This document shows positions 40,079-49,759 of a stretch of DNA of 64,000 nt, piece after piece. The stretch spans positions 558,001 through 622,000 of the forward strand of contig CP066886.1 of assembly GCA_016745315.1 (NCBI GenBank), read 5' to 3'. The translations under genes and the position numbers were made by a program. The number at the start of each line of letters is the position of its first letter. Position 1 is the stretch's first letter. The DNA is from Arthrospira sp. PCC 9108 (GTDB lineage Bacteria; Cyanobacteriota; Cyanobacteriia; Cyanobacteriales; Microcoleaceae). The notes beneath the pieces were generated by a model that worked only from the letters and a program-made list of their open reading frames with translations, was not told where the DNA came from and did not search any database.

Positions 40079-40254
40079 TTTGCGGGTTGGGGAAGATTTA
40101 ATCAGGGCTACTTTATAGTATGACTTGTCGTGGGGGGTTTAACACAGAAACCGGGTGAGTAGGAGGTCATCTTTATGGGAGATTAACAATTGATGGTTTA
40201 AATTTCCCCAGGGGTTGAATGTTTCCGGTTGCTTATGGATTTGTAGGTTGAGTT

Positions 40255-40734
40255 ATGAGTCAGGATATTAGACAATGGTTGGATGAAATTAAGCGATTGC
40301 AAGAGCAGTTAGGACAACTGCGATCCGATCGCGATCAGGCTTTAGCTAGTGCTGATCAGTGGCGAGAGCGTTATAATACGGAAGCCCAGCAGCGCCGAGA
40401 AGAGGTGCGCCGCCATCAAGATGCGATCGCTCAACTGCGCGGAGATCTTGAACAACTACAGAATAAATTTGGTATTGCTAAAAATGAGATTCTGACGCGA
40501 GTACAAACCCAGCGGGAGGTTGAGGGTTTACAAACCGTGGAGGAGTTGCAAAATAAGATTATCCAGATTACCCTAGAACGCGATCGCGCTAGGGAACAGG
40601 TCCACCAAATGACGGCAGCCCTAGAGAAGGAGAAAGCCGATCACCTAGAAACCCGCACCAGTCTAACTACGGCTTTAGGGGATACCATGGACCTGCTCAC
40701 TAAGGCTCAGAATACGGCTAAGTTAAATAGTTAA
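40255..40734 (+). CDS. Coiled-coil hypothetical protein, 159 aa
   Basis: An almost entirely alpha-helical, charged protein. Heptad-like patterns run from LDEIKRLQEQLGQLRSDRDQ through RREEVRRHQDAIAQLRGDLE to RAREQVHQMTAALEKEKADH. There is no signal, membrane segment or catalytic motif. It resembles small cyanobacterial coiled-coil proteins of unknown role. Composition alone does not allow a function. It is convergent with thrC and separated from it by a strong hairpin. Confidence 0.75.
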   Translation: MSQDIRQWLDEIKRLQEQLGQLRSDRDQALASADQWRERYNTEAQQRREEVRRHQDAIAQLRGDLEQLQNKFGIAKNEILTRVQTQREVEGLQTVEELQNKIIQITLERDRAREQVHQMTAALEKEKADHLETRTSLTTALGDTMDLLTKAQNTAKLNS

Positions 40735-40746
40735 CTGGACGCTACA

Positions 40747-40781
40747 GGAGGGGGTTGGACTGAAATTGAGCAACCCCCTCC
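40747..40781. terminator. Bidirectional hairpin between convergent genes
   Basis: GGAGGGGGTTG (40747-40757) pairs perfectly with CAACCCCCTCC (40771-40781), giving an 11-bp GC-rich stem with a 13-base loop just after both stop codons. There is no T-run, but the position between converging genes suggests termination or mRNA 3' protection. Confidence 0.6.
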
Positions 40782-40787
40782 CACGGG

Positions 40788-41879
40788 CTAAAATCCCATA
40801 GCTTTAGCTACTGCGTCTAAATTAGCAGCAATACCCTCTTTAGTGGGGTTATTACTGTGGTTAATGGCTACATCGGGATCTTTTAAGCCATTACCTGTTA
40901 ACACACAAACTACGGTGGCTCCCGCTGGTACTTGGTCTTTGACTTTCAGGAGTCCGGCTACGGAGGAGGCGCTGGCGGGTTCACAGAAAATGCCTTCTTG
41001 GGAGGCTAATAGGCGATAGGCGTTGAGGATTTCCTCATCAGTAACGGCACTAAAACTGCCTTGGCTGGCTGATTGGGCTGCTATAGCCATATCCCAACTG
41101 GCTGGGTTGCCGATACGAATGGCGGTGGCGATGGTTTCGGGATGGGGCACTGGTTGGCCATTAACTATGGGGGCGGCTCCGGCTGCTTGAAATCCCATCA
41201 TCCTGGGGAGGCGATCGCATTTTCCTTCTGAATGATACTGACAAAATCCCATCCAGTAGGCGGTGATATTTCCGGCATTTCCCACCGGGATACACAACCA
41301 ATCAGGGGCATCACCCAAAGCATCTACCACTTCAAAGGCGGCGGTTTTCTGTCCTTCTAAGCGATAGGGGTTGACTGAGTTAACTAGGGTGACAGGATAT
41401 TGACGGGAAACCTCCCGCACAATGGTTAGGGCTTCGTCAAAGTTTCCTTCGATAGCTAAGACTTCCGCACCGTAGAGGAGCGCTTGGGCTAGTTTCCCCA
41501 GGGCTACATAGCCGTATGGAATCACGACAAATGCTTTTAATCCAGCTCGACGAGCATAGGCGGCGGCTGATGCTGAGGTGTTACCTGTGCTGGCACAAAT
41601 GACGGCTTTGGCTCCCTCTTCTTTTGCTTTGGATATGGCCATGGTCATCCCCCGGTCTTTGAATGACCCGGTGGGGTTCAATCCGTCATATTTCACATAT
41701 ACCTGCACCTGTTTTCCGATTTCGGCGGCAATGGTGGGGACTGGAATTAGGGGGGTATTACCTTCTTGCAGGGTGACAACGGGAGTGGCTGAGGTAACAG
41801 GTAGATAATCCCGGTATGCTTCAATCAGACCGGGCCAAATATTGAGTTTTCTTTCAGTTGCGGGCAAAGTCAGGGTCAT
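40788..41879 (-). CDS. thrC: Threonine synthase
   Basis: PLP-dependent conversion of O-phosphohomoserine to threonine. The 363-residue short-form enzyme has the PLP lysine at Lys74 in [14 protein letters not shown]. It has the phosphate-binding and dimer blocks [20 protein letters not shown] and [16 protein letters not shown], and the late [17 protein letters not shown]. All catalytic residues are intact. The start is ATG 41879. The 5' region carries several potential hairpins that may form a leader RNA. Confidence 0.96.
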   Translation of the reverse strand: MTLTLPATERKLNIWPGLIEAYRDYLPVTSATPVVTLQEGNTPLIPVPTIAAEIGKQVQVYVKYDGLNPTGSFKDRGMTMAISKAKEEGAKAVICASTGNTSASAAAYARRAGLKAFVVIPYGYVALGKLAQALLYGAEVLAIEGNFDEALTIVREVSRQYPVTLVNSVNPYRLEGQKTAAFEVVDALGDAPDWLCIPVGNAGNITAYWMGFCQYHSEGKCDRLPRMMGFQAAGAAPIVNGQPVPHPETIATAIRIGNPASWDMAIAAQSASQGSFSAVTDEEILNAYRLLASQEGIFCEPASASSVAGLLKVKDQVPAGATVVCVLTGNGLKDPDVAINHSNNPTKEGIAANLDAVAKAMGF

Positions 41880-41929
41880 TTCAATGTTACAGTTTGTGGT
41901 TTTGGGCTCAATTTACTTGACTTTTCAAG

Positions 41930-42040
41930 GTTGCCGTGGTATATAACTTGGGGCTCATAGATTAATCAGCCCTTGAGTCCTACTCAGGTGAAAACGGTTT
42001 CGCGCCTGTCACCCTTAACTCAGTTTACCCCTTATGTCAA
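41930..42040 (-). promoter_or_regulatory. Structured leader candidate upstream of thrC
   Basis: Reading toward thrC, three hairpins can form in succession: GGTGA...TCACC around GCGCGAAACC, then GAGT-AGG-ACTC, then GGGCT...AGCCC. This is unusual for a plain promoter region and suggests a transcribed leader with attenuation or ligand control. It does not match a riboswitch class I can recognise by eye. Confidence 0.35.
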
Positions 42041-42162
42041 CATCAAGTCACTTTGATTTGGGGATGATGATGTTTTTTTCCAAACCAGTTTAACATGGGG
42101 TTAAAATATAGTTAAGATTTGTTGATGTGCAAGTTCAGTTTAGACCACAAAATTAATTACTG

Positions 42163-42378
42163 ATGCCAACTCCTTCATCGACTTTACCCCGTCCACAAAA
42201 TCTGTCATCCTTGCCGTTGTCTTCAGCCTCCGGTAAAATGGATAAGATGCCATCTATATATAGTGTTGATCAGCAAGTGAAGTTTTTGCATCTTCAAGCT
42301 GAGGTGGACACTCTACTGTTAGAATTACAAACTCTAAAGCAAATGCGATCGCTTAGTCCCACAGCGCCGAAAAATTAG
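42163..42378 (+). CDS. Small conserved protein, 71 aa
   Basis: A short soluble protein. The N-terminal half is Ser/Pro-rich and unstructured. The C-terminal half is a highly regular amphipathic helix (YSVDQQVKFLHLQAEVDTLL, then LELQTLKQ) that looks like a dimerising coiled coil. This C-terminal block resembles a small cyanobacteria-wide protein of unknown function. The start is ATG 42163, divergent from thrC. Low complexity at the N-terminus limits certainty about the start. Confidence 0.65.
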   Translation: MPTPSSTLPRPQNLSSLPLSSASGKMDKMPSIYSVDQQVKFLHLQAEVDTLLLELQTLKQMRSLSPTAPKN

Positions 42379-42705
42379 GCCCAATCCCGCCAGGCGGCCA
42401 ATTGTCAAAAATCAGAAATTAGCGATCCCGATCGCAGATGGTGTGCTATAAATGATCAGACTAAACTTAACAGTCTGAGGGGTTGATTCAACTATTTGGA
42501 ATCAGCTAATCTTGGTTGGGAGTTTCTCTCAATCTCACTGCCGGGTAACTCATCAAAAAAAGACCGCTTAGGCTGGTTGATTGACTGAAATACCGAAGCT
42601 GTGGGCTGAGAAAGTTGTCAGCTACCTGGGCAGTTAAAAAAAAGCACATTCATTCAGAAGCCAGGCACCAGTAATGGTGGCTTGGTTTTCCCTTAAAATT
42701 CATCT
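42379..42705 (+). promoter_or_regulatory. Long upstream region of desA with hairpin
   Basis: The 327 bases contain no gene. A TATAAAT box near 42450 could be a -10 element. A hairpin-like CCAGGCACCA-GTAA-TGGTGGCTTGG followed by TTTT (about 42661-42688) lies directly before the desA ATG and might act as an attenuator. The start of transcription is unknown. Confidence 0.4.
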
Positions 42706-43776
42706 ATGACCCTATCAATTGTAAAGTCTGAAGATTCATCGTCACCCCCCTCCGCAGTTCCCTCTGATTTGCGTTTAAGGGATATTATAAACACCCTCCC
42801 TAGTGATGTGTTTGTCCAAGACCGATACAAAGCTTGGATGACAGTAATCATTAATGTTTTAATGGTGGGTTTAGGGTGGCTAGGAATAGCGATCGCTCCC
42901 TGGTTTCTCCTCCCCGTGTTATGGGTATTTACAGGAACCGCCCTCACCGGATTTTTTGTGATCGGACATGACTGCGGACACCGTTCATTTTCTCGGAATG
43001 TATGGGTAAATGATTGGGTAGGTCATATCATGTTTCTGCCGATTATATATCCCTTTCACAGTTGGCGTATTGGTCACAACCAACACCATAAATACACTAA
43101 CAGAATGGGGTTAGATAATGCTTGGCAACCCTGGCGCAAAGAAGAATACCAAAACGCTGGTAAATTAATGCAGGTCACTTATGACCTTTTCCGAGGTCGC
43201 GCCTGGTGGATTGGTTCCATTCTACACTGGGCCAGCCTTCACTTTGATTGGACGAAATTTGAAGGTAAGCAGCGCCAACAGGTCAAGTTTTCCTCTTTGT
43301 TGGTGATCGGCACGGCGGCGATCGCATTTCCGACTATGATTTTAACCATCGGAGTTTGGGGATTTGTCAAGTTTTGGTTGCTTCCTTGGTTAGTGTTCCA
43401 CTTCTGGATGAGTACCTTTACCCTGCTTCATCACACCATCACCGACATTCCCTTTAGAGAACCCGAAAAATGGCACGAAGCCGAATCTCAACTATCAGGG
43501 ACTGTTCACTGCAATTATCCCCGCTGGGTTGAGTTTCTCTGTCACGATATCAACGTTCATGTTCCCCACCACGTCACCACCGCAATTCCCTGGTATAACC
43601 TCCGGAAAGCCTATGCCAGCTTACAGGAAAATTGGGGTGAATATCTCTATCCTGAGTGTGATTTTTCCTGGGGTTTAATGAAGGAAGTTGTTGACCACTG
43701 CCATTTGTATGATGAGAATAACAACTATCAGTCAATCCCGGACTACAAAAAGAGTTTAGCTGTAGCCGAAAAATAG
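42706..43776 (+). CDS. desA: Delta12 (omega-6) acyl-lipid fatty acid desaturase
   Basis: Membrane di-iron desaturase that introduces the second double bond (Delta12) into C18 acyl chains of thylakoid glycerolipids, with ferredoxin as electron donor. The 356-residue protein has the three His boxes HDCGH (88-92), HNQHH (124-128) and HVPHH near the C-terminus. They flank hydrophobic pairs (VIINVLMVGLGWLGIAI, LVIGTAAIAF). Length and box spacing match DesA. A Delta15 enzyme has similar boxes, so subclass rests on overall resemblance. Such genes are commonly cold-induced. Confidence 0.9.
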   Translation: MTLSIVKSEDSSSPPSAVPSDLRLRDIINTLPSDVFVQDRYKAWMTVIINVLMVGLGWLGIAIAPWFLLPVLWVFTGTALTGFFVIGHDCGHRSFSRNVWVNDWVGHIMFLPIIYPFHSWRIGHNQHHKYTNRMGLDNAWQPWRKEEYQNAGKLMQVTYDLFRGRAWWIGSILHWASLHFDWTKFEGKQRQQVKFSSLLVIGTAAIAFPTMILTIGVWGFVKFWLLPWLVFHFWMSTFTLLHHTITDIPFREPEKWHEAESQLSGTVHCNYPRWVEFLCHDINVHVPHHVTTAIPWYNLRKAYASLQENWGEYLYPECDFSWGLMKEVVDHCHLYDENNNYQSIPDYKKSLAVAEK

Positions 43777-43820
43777 CATAGGCTTAAATCTCTGTATCAG
43801 CCAATTAGTGGCTTAACCTC

Positions 43821-43848
43821 GGTCGGTTGTGGAATTTCCCAGCCGACC
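43821..43848 (+). terminator. Terminator-like hairpin after desA
   Basis: GGTCGG (43821-43826) pairs with CCGACC (43843-43848), with an inner GGAA/TTCC stem in the loop, followed by TTAATTTT. It lies 45 bases past the desA stop. Confidence 0.55.
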
Positions 43849-43955
43849 TTAATTTTGGGTAATTGATTGGGTGAGTCAGACTTGACAGAAATATCAAATG
43901 ATGTTATGTCTAAAGCAAGTTTAATTATACTCATTACAGCTAAAGACATTAACTT

Positions 43956-45425
43956 ATGTCAAGCCCCACCGTAAGCCGGAACTGGAAACCGATAATCAAA
44001 GAATTTGCCGCCGTTGTAGGTAAGCGGGGGGTGGTTCAGCGACGGGAAGAATTGCTAGTTTATGAATGTGATGGACTAACCAGTTATCGCCAACGTCCGG
44101 CTTTGGTGGTTCTTCCTCGCACCACAGAAGAAGTCGCAGCAGCCGTGAAAATATGCGATCGCCATAATATACCCTGGGTAGCGAGAGGGGCGGGAACCGG
44201 ACTATCAGGAGGTGCATTACCCGTCACTGATTGCGTGATGATTGTCACCGCCCTAATGCGCCAAATTCTGAAAGTAGACCTCGAAAATCAGCAGGTCGTC
44301 GTACAACCAGGGGTGATTAATAACTGGGTAACTCAAACCGTCAGCGGTTCAGGATTTTACTACGCCCCCGACCCCTCCAGCCAGATTATCTGTTCCATTG
44401 GCGGTAATGTAGCCGAAAATTCCGGTGGTGTTCACTGTTTGAAATATGGAGTCACCACTAACCACGTCCTGGGCTTAAAAATCGTTACCCCAGACGGGTC
44501 TATCGTCGATTTAGGCGGTTCAATTCCGGAAATGCCAGGATATGACCTGACGGGTTTATTTGTGGGGTCAGAAGGGACTCTAGGCGTGGCTACGGAAATC
44601 ACCCTCAGAATTCTGAAAGCCCCCGAATCGATTTGTGTTCTGTTGGCAGATTTTGCTACCATTGAAGAAGCCGGACAATCGGTATCTGATATTATCGGGG
44701 CGGGGATTATTCCCGGTGGTATGGAAATTATGGATAATCTCAGTATTAATGCGGTGGAAGATGTCGTTAATACCGGATTATATCCCCGAGATGCCGGGGC
44801 GATTTTATTGGTAGAATTAGATGGTTTACAGGTGGAGGTAGACCGCAATAAACAGCGGGTGGCAGATATTTGTAAACAAAATGGGGCGCGGAATATTACT
44901 ACCGCCAATGAACCGGAAAAACGCTTGAAAATGTGGAAGGGTCGGAAGGCGGCATTTGCGGCGGCGGGTCATGTTAGCCCGGATTATTATGTACAAGATG
45001 GGGTGATTCCTCGGACTCAGATGGCTTATGTATTGAAAGAAATTGCGGCTTTAAGCGAAAAGTATGGCTATCGCATCGCTAATGTGTTTCATGCGGGAGA
45101 TGGGAATTTACATCCTTTGATTCTCTATGATAATTCTGTGGCAGGTGCCTTAGAGACGGTGGAAGAAATTGGCGGCGAAATTTTGAAAATTTGTGTTGAT
45201 GTGGGTGGGAGTTTGTCGGGGGAACATGGTATCGGGGAAGATAAAAAGTGTTATATGAATAAGATGTTTAATGAAGAGGATTTGGAAACTATGCAATGGG
45301 TGCGATCGGTTTTTAATGCTAAGGGTTTGGCTAATCCTGGTAAAATGTTCCCTACACCTCGCACCTGTGGAGAATCCGCTAAAGTTCAGAATGTTAAGAA
45401 GTTTGAAGGTGCTGAGGTATTTTGA
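43956..45425 (+). CDS. glcD: Glycolate oxidase/dehydrogenase subunit GlcD (FAD-linked)
   Basis: FAD-dependent oxidation of glycolate (or D-lactate) to glyoxylate, part of photorespiratory 2-phosphoglycolate salvage. The 489-residue enzyme has the PCMH FAD-binding signatures PWVARGAGTGLSGGALP and CSIGGNVAENSGGVHC. The C-terminal cap has FHAGDGNLHPL and GGSLSGEHGIGEDK. It is full length. No glcE/glcF gene is adjacent, which is common in cyanobacteria. An 81-base gap separates it from trpD. Confidence 0.9.
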   Translation: MSSPTVSRNWKPIIKEFAAVVGKRGVVQRREELLVYECDGLTSYRQRPALVVLPRTTEEVAAAVKICDRHNIPWVARGAGTGLSGGALPVTDCVMIVTALMRQILKVDLENQQVVVQPGVINNWVTQTVSGSGFYYAPDPSSQIICSIGGNVAENSGGVHCLKYGVTTNHVLGLKIVTPDGSIVDLGGSIPEMPGYDLTGLFVGSEGTLGVATEITLRILKAPESICVLLADFATIEEAGQSVSDIIGAGIIPGGMEIMDNLSINAVEDVVNTGLYPRDAGAILLVELDGLQVEVDRNKQRVADICKQNGARNITTANEPEKRLKMWKGRKAAFAAAGHVSPDYYVQDGVIPRTQMAYVLKEIAALSEKYGYRIANVFHAGDGNLHPLILYDNSVAGALETVEEIGGEILKICVDVGGSLSGEHGIGEDKKCYMNKMFNEEDLETMQWVRSVFNAKGLANPGKMFPTPRTCGESAKVQNVKKFEGAEVF

Positions 45426-45506
45426 TGAGGTTGTGCGATCGCCTGACCTAACCTAGGATAAAATCAGAATGCCCAACCTAGATAATCCGAATTAATAGCC
45501 TTTACC

Positions 45507-46580
45507 ATGACTCATTTTGCCCCTGATGCTGATATCTGGCCGCAACTTCTCCAACAACTCCTAGATCATCAGTCCCTGTCCACCGACCAAGCCTCAATTT
45601 TAATGGAAGGATGGCTGAGTGAGTCTATCCCCCCTGTGTTATCCGGGGCGATTTTAGTGGGGTTACAAACCAAAGGAGTATCTGGGGAAGAGTTGGCGGG
45701 AATGGCGAAAGTATTACAATCGCAGTCCCAATCAGGAAATCTACCCACCCCCAGCGCAGATGGTTTAAAATCCCAATTTTCCCTAATCGATACCTGTGGA
45801 ACCGGGGGAGATGGGGCATCGACTTTTAATATTTCCACTGCTGTGGCGTTTGTGTGCGCCGCCGCCGGGGTTCCGGTGGCTAAACATGGGAATCGCTCGG
45901 CTTCGAGTAAGGTGGGCTCTGCGGACGTATTAGAGGGGTTAGGGGTCAATTTAGGAGCGCCCCTAGAAAAGGTTAGGGCGGCGGTTGAACAGGTGGGGAT
46001 TACTTTCCTATTCGCACCGGGTTGGCATCCGGCTATGAAGGCGGTAGCGCCCTTACGTCGAACTCTGAAGGTGCGGACGGTATTTAATCTTTTGGGGCCT
46101 TTGGTGAATCCCCTGCGTCCGGTAGGACAAGTTATTGGGGTGTTTGATCCGAGTGTTTTGGATGCGATCGCAAACGCCCTAGGACATCTTAACATCGAAA
46201 GAGCTATTGTTCTCCACGGGCGGGAGGGTTTGGACGAGGCGGGTTTGGCTGATGGTACGGATTTAGCTATTCTATCTGAGGGTAAGGTAATGCGATCGCT
46301 CCTGAACCCAGAAGATTTAGGCATCAATGCCGCCCCTATTAGCGCCCTGAAGGGGGGAGAACTATCGGAAAATATGGAAATTTTAACCCAGGTGCTACAA
46401 GGGAAAGGAACGACCCCCCAACAAGATGCTGTGGCGCTCAATAGTTCCCTAGCTTTACAGGTGGCTGGGGTAGTTCCACTCCAGGAACATCACCAAGGCT
46501 ATAGCCTGGCGCTGGATATTCTCCAAAGTGGGGCGGCGTGGTCAAAATTACAGGAGTTAATCGAGTTCCTGAAGTCTTAG
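45507..46580 (+). CDS. trpD: Anthranilate phosphoribosyltransferase
   Basis: Second step of tryptophan synthesis: anthranilate plus PRPP gives phosphoribosyl-anthranilate. The 357-residue type III phosphoribosyltransferase has the PRPP loop [17 protein letters not shown]. It also has the diphosphate/anthranilate block [20 protein letters not shown] and the substrate channel motif [12 protein letters not shown] with [10 protein letters not shown]. It is intact. A 290-codon open frame on the opposite strand is an overlap shadow. Confidence 0.96.
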   Translation: MTHFAPDADIWPQLLQQLLDHQSLSTDQASILMEGWLSESIPPVLSGAILVGLQTKGVSGEELAGMAKVLQSQSQSGNLPTPSADGLKSQFSLIDTCGTGGDGASTFNISTAVAFVCAAAGVPVAKHGNRSASSKVGSADVLEGLGVNLGAPLEKVRAAVEQVGITFLFAPGWHPAMKAVAPLRRTLKVRTVFNLLGPLVNPLRPVGQVIGVFDPSVLDAIANALGHLNIERAIVLHGREGLDEAGLADGTDLAILSEGKVMRSLLNPEDLGINAAPISALKGGELSENMEILTQVLQGKGTTPQQDAVALNSSLALQVAGVVPLQEHHQGYSLALDILQSGAAWSKLQELIEFLKS

Positions 46581-46651
46581 TTATGGATTGATTTTCCTTT
46601 GGCGATCGCTCCTAAATGGTAGGTTGAAATGGTGCGATCGCTTTGGGCAGG

Positions 46652-49600
46652 TTATCGCTCAGAATTCTGATGATCCGACAGGCGTTTATAGACTGCTGAA
46701 AGCAACCATTCCGAAACGACATTTTTAAAATCATTGTCATTCATATAACGAGCGAAAATAGTTTCATTTTGGTCTACACGCTCTACAAAAAGAGACTCAA
46801 CTATTTTATCAAACAGTAAACCAAATTTATTTACCGAATTGACTTGGGCTGCTTGTTGCAGTGCTTCCGTGTTGACAGCCGCTTCAACAATTTGGTCGAA
46901 GAATAGTTGGTCAGCTTGATTAAAGTCAGTACCAAAGCGGTTATTCAAAACATCAATTAACTGTGACAGCTTAACAGAATTTTCCCGCAAAATTGCCGTA
47001 CCAATTGCTGGGGAGCCATCTTGAGGAATCGTTTCTCCTTTTTTTAGGTGAATTGAGCCTTCACTGATTTTCTGAAGACGATAATATTCAAGCTTAATCT
47101 CACTATCAAAATCATATTGGTCTTGATTTGAGGGACGCAATAATTTAGTAGCCAAATGGCGGAGGAAAATATAAACTTGCTCCAAATCAGAATCCTGATA
47201 AGGAATAATCTGGCTTAAAAAACTATATAAATTGCGAAAAGCTGTTAATTTTCGTCGCCAGAGTTCTGCCGCTTCAACATCCTGCTCGTATAACGCCAGA
47301 AATCGATCTACAGCCGGATCTAGAGCAGCATTCATCCCTTGATGATCGCTAGGATTCTGACGCTGTTTTGGCTTAAAATAAATAGTGCAGAATCTGTTGA
47401 CTTCTTCACTTAAATATATTCCAGAAGCGTCGAGTTGACTTTTAAGGTGGTAAAGCTGTCCGGGTTCTGCTTCCTGTCCCAACTCTGCCCCTTCATAGAA
47501 CTGTTGAAAAGCCTCTTGAATTTCTTGACGTTTATTGACAAAATCGAGGATAAAAGTATCTTCTTTATGAGGGTGGGTGCGATTCAGGCGAGACAAGGTT
47601 TGTACTGCTTTAATACCCGCCAACCGCTTGTCAACATACATGGTATGGAGTAAAGGTTGATCGAAACCCGTTTGATATTTTTCCGCCACCAATAACACTT
47701 GATAATCATCACCAGCAAATTTTTCGGTTAATTCCTTTTCCCGAATTCCATGATTCATTTCTTCTTCGGTGTAAGTTTTCTCCGGTATTTTGTCATCATT
47801 GACAATTCCGGAGAAAGCAACTAAACTCTTGATGTCATAGCCTTTTTCTTTAATGTACTTATCAAAACTCTGTTTGTAACGAACTGCTTCCAGGCGAGAA
47901 CCTGTGACCACCATTGCTTTTGCTTTACCCCCAATTTTATGCCGCGTAAAATTATTAAAATGTTCTACCATAATTTGAGTCTTTTGTGCAATATTATGAG
48001 GATGTAAGCGCATAAAATGAGTTAGAGATTTAGCAGCTTGCTTCCGTTGAACATTGGGGTCATCACCAGAGTCTTTGAGTAGTTTAAAGTAAGCTGTATA
48101 GATGGTGTAGTTTTTTAAGACATCTATGATAAAGCCTTCTTCAATAGCTTGACGCATGGTGTAACGATGGAAAGGTTCACCTTCACGACCAAAAAATTTC
48201 AATGTTTTGTGCTTGGGTGTAGCCGTAAATGCAAAAAAGCTGAGATTGTCTTGTAAGGAGCGTTTTGCCATGCTGAGGAACATCTGTTCTAAATGTTCTA
48301 ATCCTTCTTCTTGTGCCATTTCACGGGCTTTCTGATGTAATGTTTCACCACCTAGCACTCCCTTCAATTCTGTAGCCGTATCCCCCGATTGTGAACTGTG
48401 GGCTTCATCAATAATCACCGCACAGCGACGAGTGGGTAGTCTTCCGCTTCCCTGTTCGTTTCGTTCTTCTGCAAGTTTAAGCAACTGTCGGGTTACAAAG
48501 GGAAATTTTTGGAGGGTTGTAATAATAAGAGGAACAGCACTTTCTAGGGCTTCTGCCAACTGCTTAGAATCTTTATCTATTTTTTGAATAACGCCTTGGC
48601 GGTGTTCAAATTGATAGATAGTATCTTGTAGTTGTCGGTCAAGAATACGTCGATCGCTAATCACAATGACAGTTTCAAAAATTCGCTGGTTTTCTGTGTT
48701 ATGCAGAGAAACCAAACGATGGGTTAACCAAGCTATTGTATTACTTTTGCCACTTCCTGCCGAATGTTCTATTAAGTAATTAGATCCGACTCCCTCCTCT
48801 TGGGTGGCTGCAATCAATTTTCGGACCGCTTGCAATTGATGGAAACGAGGAAAAATCATGGTTTCTTTCTGATATTTTCGCCCGCGATCGTCATATTTTT
48901 CTTCGATTTGTACATGAAGAAACTGAGCCAGAAGGTCTAATAAACTATCCGGTTGTAAAATGTTTTCCCAAAAATAGGCGGTGCGATAGGTTCGTCCTTG
49001 GGGGTCGCGAGGGTTTCCGGCACCGTTATTGTCACCTTGATTAAAGGGTAAAAAATGGGTGGCTTTTCCGGCGAGTCTGGTGGTCATCCAGACTTCTTCG
49101 GTATCAACAGTAAAATGAACTAAAGTTCGCCGTTTAAACTCAAAAATAATTTCGTGAGGATCGCGATCTTGACGATATTGTTGTTTCCCATGTTCTACGG
49201 TTTGTCCGGTTAGGGGGTTTTTCAGTTCTATCGTGACAATGGGGATTCCATTGAGACTGAGAGTAATATCGAGTTCATTTCGATGGCGATCGCTATATTG
49301 AAGTTGGCGGGTAATCCCAAGTTGATTGGCTTTGTAGCAGGTTTCCAAGTCAGAATTGAGGCTGTGGGCAGCTTTGAAATAGGCAATCCGCAGGGTGCGA
49401 CCATAACATTTAAAACCGTGACGCAGGGTATGGAGTGATCCATAGGTATCCATCCATTTACACAGGTCGGTAAGGATTTGATTACCCGTATTTTCTCCGT
49501 GTAAGGCTTCTAATTTTGCCCAGGCTTTGGGTTGGGTTTGACGGATAAAGTTAAGGGCAATATCTGGAAAAATGGCTAGATTTTTGTTAAATGGGGTTAG

Positions 49601-49693
49601 GGGTTTAACATAGCCCTGTTTTATAAGAGAGTCTTCTATCACTTGCTCAAAGGCTTTTTCGCTTTGTGGGAAAACAACACTGATAGAGTCCAT
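46652..49693 (-). CDS. hsdR: Type I restriction endonuclease, R subunit
   Basis: Motor and nuclease subunit of a type I restriction-modification complex: it translocates unmodified DNA with ATP and cuts it. The 1013-residue protein has the PD-(D/E)xK nuclease core near residues 140-160 (NELDITLSL, TIELKNP). The SF2 helicase has Walker A HSAGSGKSN (310-318), Walker B IIDEAHSSQ and motif III AFTATPKHK. The C-terminal coupling region has TGFDQPLLHTMYVDK and LSRLNRTHP. It is apparently intact. It is the last gene of a minus-strand operon, 66 bases after ptuB. Confidence 0.95.
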   Translation of the reverse strand: MDSISVVFPQSEKAFEQVIEDSLIKQGYVKPLTPFNKNLAIFPDIALNFIRQTQPKAWAKLEALHGENTGNQILTDLCKWMDTYGSLHTLRHGFKCYGRTLRIAYFKAAHSLNSDLETCYKANQLGITRQLQYSDRHRNELDITLSLNGIPIVTIELKNPLTGQTVEHGKQQYRQDRDPHEIIFEFKRRTLVHFTVDTEEVWMTTRLAGKATHFLPFNQGDNNGAGNPRDPQGRTYRTAYFWENILQPDSLLDLLAQFLHVQIEEKYDDRGRKYQKETMIFPRFHQLQAVRKLIAATQEEGVGSNYLIEHSAGSGKSNTIAWLTHRLVSLHNTENQRIFETVIVISDRRILDRQLQDTIYQFEHRQGVIQKIDKDSKQLAEALESAVPLIITTLQKFPFVTRQLLKLAEERNEQGSGRLPTRRCAVIIDEAHSSQSGDTATELKGVLGGETLHQKAREMAQEEGLEHLEQMFLSMAKRSLQDNLSFFAFTATPKHKTLKFFGREGEPFHRYTMRQAIEEGFIIDVLKNYTIYTAYFKLLKDSGDDPNVQRKQAAKSLTHFMRLHPHNIAQKTQIMVEHFNNFTRHKIGGKAKAMVVTGSRLEAVRYKQSFDKYIKEKGYDIKSLVAFSGIVNDDKIPEKTYTEEEMNHGIREKELTEKFAGDDYQVLLVAEKYQTGFDQPLLHTMYVDKRLAGIKAVQTLSRLNRTHPHKEDTFILDFVNKRQEIQEAFQQFYEGAELGQEAEPGQLYHLKSQLDASGIYLSEEVNRFCTIYFKPKQRQNPSDHQGMNAALDPAVDRFLALYEQDVEAAELWRRKLTAFRNLYSFLSQIIPYQDSDLEQVYIFLRHLATKLLRPSNQDQYDFDSEIKLEYYRLQKISEGSIHLKKGETIPQDGSPAIGTAILRENSVKLSQLIDVLNNRFGTDFNQADQLFFDQIVEAAVNTEALQQAAQVNSVNKFGLLFDKIVESLFVERVDQNETIFARYMNDNDFKNVVSEWLLSAVYKRLSDHQNSER

Positions 49694-49759
49694 AGGTCAA
49701 TAGTCTTTATAGATTAATGCAAGGTTTTTAGAACTTAATTGATTCCAAGATAAATGGGG

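Noticed and set aside
41930-42040. Cobalamin, SAM, glycine or glutamine riboswitch upstream of thrC
   Set aside because: I looked for the conserved cores of these classes and did not find them; only unassigned hairpins are reported.
45569-46441. 290-codon open frame opposite trpD
   Set aside because: It is fully antisense to an intact trpD with all motifs. Its translation is Ser/Pro/Ala-rich without a family signature.
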